Part shown: piece by piece, positions 5,018-7,398 of the stretch
Layout of the letters: each line of letters starts with the position of its first letter
Numbering within the stretch: the stretch's first letter is position 1
Source of the DNA: an uncultured Actinomycetes bacterium
GTDB taxonomy: Bacteria; Actinomycetota; Acidimicrobiia; Acidimicrobiales; RAAP-2
Assembly (NCBI GenBank): GCA_903893955.1
Contig: CAITOG010000020.1
Span: 1-7,398, forward strand
DNA: 7,398 nt
Reading direction: 5' to 3'
Notes under the pieces: generated by a model
Told to the model about the DNA's origin: nothing
What the model saw: only the letters and a program-made list of their open reading frames with translations
The model's database searches: none
Translations under genes and position numbers: made by a program

Positions 5018-6948
5018 CAGCTCGCACCTCCCTCGGGGCTCGAGGAACCAGCAACGGCAGGCTCCGGTTCTCGATCAGGTTCAACAGCCGGTTCCGGTTC
5101 GCCGTAGCCGTAGGGGTCTGCGGTGACGACCGGATCGACCAGGAAGTTCTCCAGCGGCACGGGCGTCGGCACCATCCACTCCAGGCTCTTGGCGTGCCAC
5201 GGGTTGGCCGGTGCGACCTCGCCGTGTCGCCACGAGTGGATGATGCAGTAGAGGAAGACGAGCCAGCCGGTCATCAGCGTGTAGGCACCGATGGTCGACA
5301 TGAGGTTCGCGTTGGCGAAGATCGGGGCGTAGTTCGAGATCCGTCGAGGCATGCCCTGGAAGCCTTCCCAGAACTGGCCGTAGTAGGTGATCTGGATGCC
5401 GATGGCGATGATCCAGAACGCCACCTTCCCGATTCGCTCATCGAGCATCTTGGCCGTCATCTTGGGGAACCAGTAGCAGACAGCGGCCGTCGCACCGATC
5501 ATCGCTCCACCAAGGAGGGTGAAGTGGAAGTGAGCGGTCACGAACATGTTGCCGTGGAAGTACTGGTCGGCGGGGACATCGGAGAGGTAGATCCCCGTGA
5601 CACCACCGATGATGAAGTTCCACAGGAACAGGTAGAGGAAGTACATCGGCAGCTTGGTCCAGATGCTGCCTCGCCAGATCGTGCCCAAGATGCAGAGGAA
5701 GATGATGCCCGTCGGAATCGAGATCAGCTCGGTGGTCAGCATGAACGGGTCCGCCAGCGTTGGCGCCCACCCGGTGGTGAACATGTGGTGAGCCCACACC
5801 ATGATGGCAAGACCGGCGACGCCGAAGATCCCACCAACCATGACTTTGTAACTGAAGACCGGCTTTCGGGAGAACGTCGACGCCACCTCGATGAGCGCAC
5901 CGACGGCAGGCAGCAGGATCACGTAGACCTCGGGGTGCCCCATGATCCAGAAGGTGTTCTCGTAGAGCCACCCTGCACCGCCCTGCGCTGGGGCGTACAT
6001 GCTCGTCCCCACCACGCGGTCGGTGAGCATCGCCGACTGGGCCATCAAGAACGCCGGCATAGCGTAGAGACCGAGACCGGCTGAGACGATCGAACCCCAC
6101 ACGAAGATCGGGAGCCGTCCCATAGTCATGCCCTTGGTGCGCATGGTGACGGTGGTGGTGATCGTGTTGATGCCAGCGACCGTGACCGACACCACGAAGG
6201 TGATGATCGTCAAACAGAACATGTCCTGTGCGGCTGGAGACTGGACCGAGAGTGGCGCATAGGTCGTCCAACCTGAATCGGTACCGCCACCAAGGAAGAA
6301 CGTGCTCAGGATCGGCGGGACTGCCGCCACCACGGTCCAGAAGCTCAGCGCATTGAGCCGAGGGAACGCCATGTCCTTTGCCCCGATCATGATCGGGAGG
6401 ATGAAGTTGGCGAAGGGACCTGAGACCATGATGATGGTCGCGATGATCATCACCATGCCATGGATGGTCACGATCGAGTTGTAGGTCTGCGAAGAGAGGA
6501 ACGACATGTGCGGGCTGATCAGCTGTGTCCTGATCATCATGGCCAACGTTCCGCCGACGCCGAAGAGCACCATGACCAGCACGAGGTACTGGGTGCCGAC
6601 GACCTTGTGGTCAGTGCAGAACTTGAAGTACCGCTTCCAGCCCTGACCCACGCCCGCACCGTAGAGCTGGTCCTCGCGATCTTCGTCGCGCCCGGCGATC
6701 CACCGGAAGATGGCGTTGAACGAGCCGATACCGGCGCTGAAGCCGATGACCCAGCCCACGCCAGTTGTCGTGGTGGTCATGTCGGTGCCCCAGTTGGAGC
6801 CCTGGAGAAGCTCCTGCCCAATGACCCAACCGATGAAGCCACCGAGGATCCCTGTCACCAGTGCGACGAAGAAGTTCTGGCGACGGTAGAGGCCACCCGC
6901 CTTCGGCCCGAGGACGGTGTCCTCGACGTAGTGCTCCGTGATAGTCAC
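5017..6948 (-). CDS. coxA: Cytochrome c oxidase subunit I, A1-type, with N-terminal extension and altered K pathway
   Basis: CoxA holds haem a, the haem a3/CuB oxygen-reducing centre and the proton pathways. The 643 residues comprise an unusual N-terminal region (1-105) with two predicted membrane helices (about 25-45 and 63-85), then the canonical 12-helix core from WKRYFKFCTDHK (104-115). Visible ligands: His163 and His475 (haem a), His473 (haem a3), His338, His387 and His388 (CuB), with Tyr342 and Glu340 in GHPEVY, which defines type A1. D-pathway residues Asn181, Asp192, Asn199 and Asn261 are present. At the K pathway, Ile416 stands where Lys is expected, Ile353 and Cys419 replace serines, and Thr413 remains. 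The Mg-site His465 is kept but the following Asp is Gly466. The tail (612-643) is Pro/Glu-rich with EPEPAV twice. The GTG start has GGGAGG with a 7-base spacer, 13 bases after coxB. Confidence 0.97.
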   Translation of the reverse strand: MTITEHYVEDTVLGPKAGGLYRRQNFFVALVTGILGGFIGWVIGQELLQGSNWGTDMTTTTTGVGWVIGFSAGIGSFNAIFRWIAGRDEDREDQLYGAGVGQGWKRYFKFCTDHKVVGTQYLVLVMVLFGVGGTLAMMIRTQLISPHMSFLSSQTYNSIVTIHGMVMIIATIIMVSGPFANFILPIMIGAKDMAFPRLNALSFWTVVAAVPPILSTFFLGGGTDSGWTTYAPLSVQSPAAQDMFCLTIITFVVSVTVAGINTITTTVTMRTKGMTMGRLPIFVWGSIVSAGLGLYAMPAFLMAQSAMLTDRVVGTSMYAPAQGGAGWLYENTFWIMGHPEVYVILLPAVGALIEVASTFSRKPVFSYKVMVGGIFGVAGLAIMVWAHHMFTTGWAPTLADPFMLTTELISIPTGIIFLCILGTIWRGSIWTKLPMYFLYLFLWNFIIGGVTGIYLSDVPADQYFHGNMFVTAHFHFTLLGGAMIGATAAVCYWFPKMTAKMLDERIGKVAFWIIAIGIQITYYGQFWEGFQGMPRRISNYAPIFANANLMSTIGAYTLMTGWLVFLYCIIHSWRHGEVAPANPWHAKSLEWMVPTPVPLENFLVDPVVTADPYGYGEPEPAVEPDREPEPAVAGSSSPEGGAS

Positions 6949-6955
6949 GTGCTCC

Positions 6956-6961
6956 CCTCCC
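6956..6961 (-). promoter_or_regulatory. Ribosome binding site that supports the coxA start
   Basis: GGGAGG ends seven bases before the GTG at 6948-6946 in the 13-base gap after the coxB stop. It supports this far-upstream GTG and hence the translation of the unusual N-terminal extension. Confidence 0.7.
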
Positions 6962-7398
6962 CTAGTTCCCGCTCAACGAGTACTTCTTGACCGCTGTTGC
7001 TGAGGCGCCCTGGCTCCTGAGCCAGCTCAGGAACTGCGAGTTCGTCACGACCACACCGTGGGTGTACATGTACGGGTGGTAGAGCCCACACAGCTGGCTG
7101 CAACGCACGTCGAATCGACCGAGCTTGTTGGGCGTCGAGCTGATCAGGGTCGTGAAGCCCGGGTTGGCGTCGATCTGAACACCGAGCTGCACCGGATAGA
7201 ACCCGTGGGTGACGTCCTTGGACTGCACCTGGAAGATCACTTGCCGACCCTCAGGGACCATCAACGTGTTGGAGCTGATGTTGGTGCCAGGGTAGGAGAA
7301 GGTCCAGAGCCACTGCTGGCCCATCACATTGACGCGGATGGCGTTCGTCTGCTGGGACTGCTCTGACGCCAGCTCCGACATCCCCCAGATGAGCAGGA
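6962..7398 (-). CDS. coxB: Cytochrome c oxidase subunit II, C-terminal part (CuA domain)
   Basis: CoxB accepts electrons from cytochrome c at its binuclear CuA centre outside the membrane and passes them to haem a in CoxA. The frame is open to the right edge, giving 144 visible residues that start LLIWG, probably the end of the second membrane helix; the Met at 7381 is internal. The visible part is the cupredoxin domain: an aromatic patch QQWLWTFSYPG (27-37), then CuA ligands His64 (DVTHGFY), Cys99, Cys103, His107 and Met110 in CSQLCGLYHPYM. The residue between the two Cys that is normally Glu, which ligands both CuA (through its carbonyl) and the Mg/Mn site, is Gln101. There is no fused cytochrome c domain; the protein ends 34 residues after Met110. 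Residue numbers count from the first complete codon in the window. Confidence 0.96.
   Translation of the reverse strand, partial: LLIWGMSELASEQSQQTNAIRVNVMGQQWLWTFSYPGTNISSNTLMVPEGRQVIFQVQSKDVTHGFYPVQLGVQIDANPGFTTLISSTPNKLGRFDVRCSQLCGLYHPYMYTHGVVVTNSQFLSWLRSQGASATAVKKYSLSGN

Noticed and set aside
5194..6084. Plus-strand open frame of 296 codons opposite coxA
   Set aside because: Very charged His/Asp/Arg-rich translation with no domain, fully antisense to the conserved CoxA core.
5017..6948. CoxA as a B- or C-type, or quinol, oxidase
   Set aside because: GHPEVY with Glu, an intact D pathway and a partner subunit II with all CuA ligands indicate an A1-type cytochrome c oxidase despite the K-pathway changes.
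7379..7381. ATG at 7381 as the true start of coxB
   Set aside because: The frame continues upstream to the window edge with hydrophobic residues (LLIWG) expected from the second membrane helix, and a subunit II without its membrane helices would be unlikely here.
1..7398. A hidden defence, mobile or otherwise novel gene system
   Set aside because: All coding space is taken by cox and pyr/car genes with even composition and no repeats, integrase, transposase or foreign-looking segments; the unusual features are variations within known enzymes and their regulation.

Overview
The window is GC-rich and densely packed, with every gene on the minus strand, so transcription runs from high to low coordinates. 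It holds two housekeeping clusters: the end of a cytochrome c oxidase cluster (coxB-coxA-coxC, about 7398 to 4319) and the start of a de novo pyrimidine operon (pyrR-pyrB-pyrC-carA-carB, 4190 to 1). A 128-base gap (4191-4318) separates them. coxB enters from the right edge without its start and carB leaves at the left edge after 80 codons. No mobile elements, CRISPR arrays, rRNA or tRNA genes were seen.

The high GC, frequent GTG starts, strong GGAGG-type ribosome sites, stop/start overlaps and the pyrR-pyrB-pyrC-carA-carB order fit an actinobacterium. A deep branch such as Acidimicrobiia is a guess. The source cannot be named from this sequence.

Right part: CoxB (CuA subunit), CoxA (haem/CuB subunit) and CoxC form the core of an A1-type haem-copper oxidase, which reduces O2 with electrons from cytochrome c and pumps protons. 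The redox ligands and the D proton pathway are present. Several normally conserved non-redox positions are changed: the K-pathway lysine and two of its serines are gone, and both acidic residues of the Mg/Mn site at the subunit I/II interface are replaced. CoxA also carries about 105 extra N-terminal residues with two predicted membrane helices.

Left part: PyrR, aspartate transcarbamoylase, a class I dihydroorotase and both carbamoyl phosphate synthetase subunits are encoded as five overlapping genes. The product CarAB makes (carbamoyl phosphate) is used by PyrB, whose product goes to PyrC. The leader before pyrR folds into a near-perfect PyrR-binding loop that ends directly at the pyrR ribosome site, with no intrinsic terminator. 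This points to translational repression of the operon by its own first product. It is the clearest regulatory element in the window.
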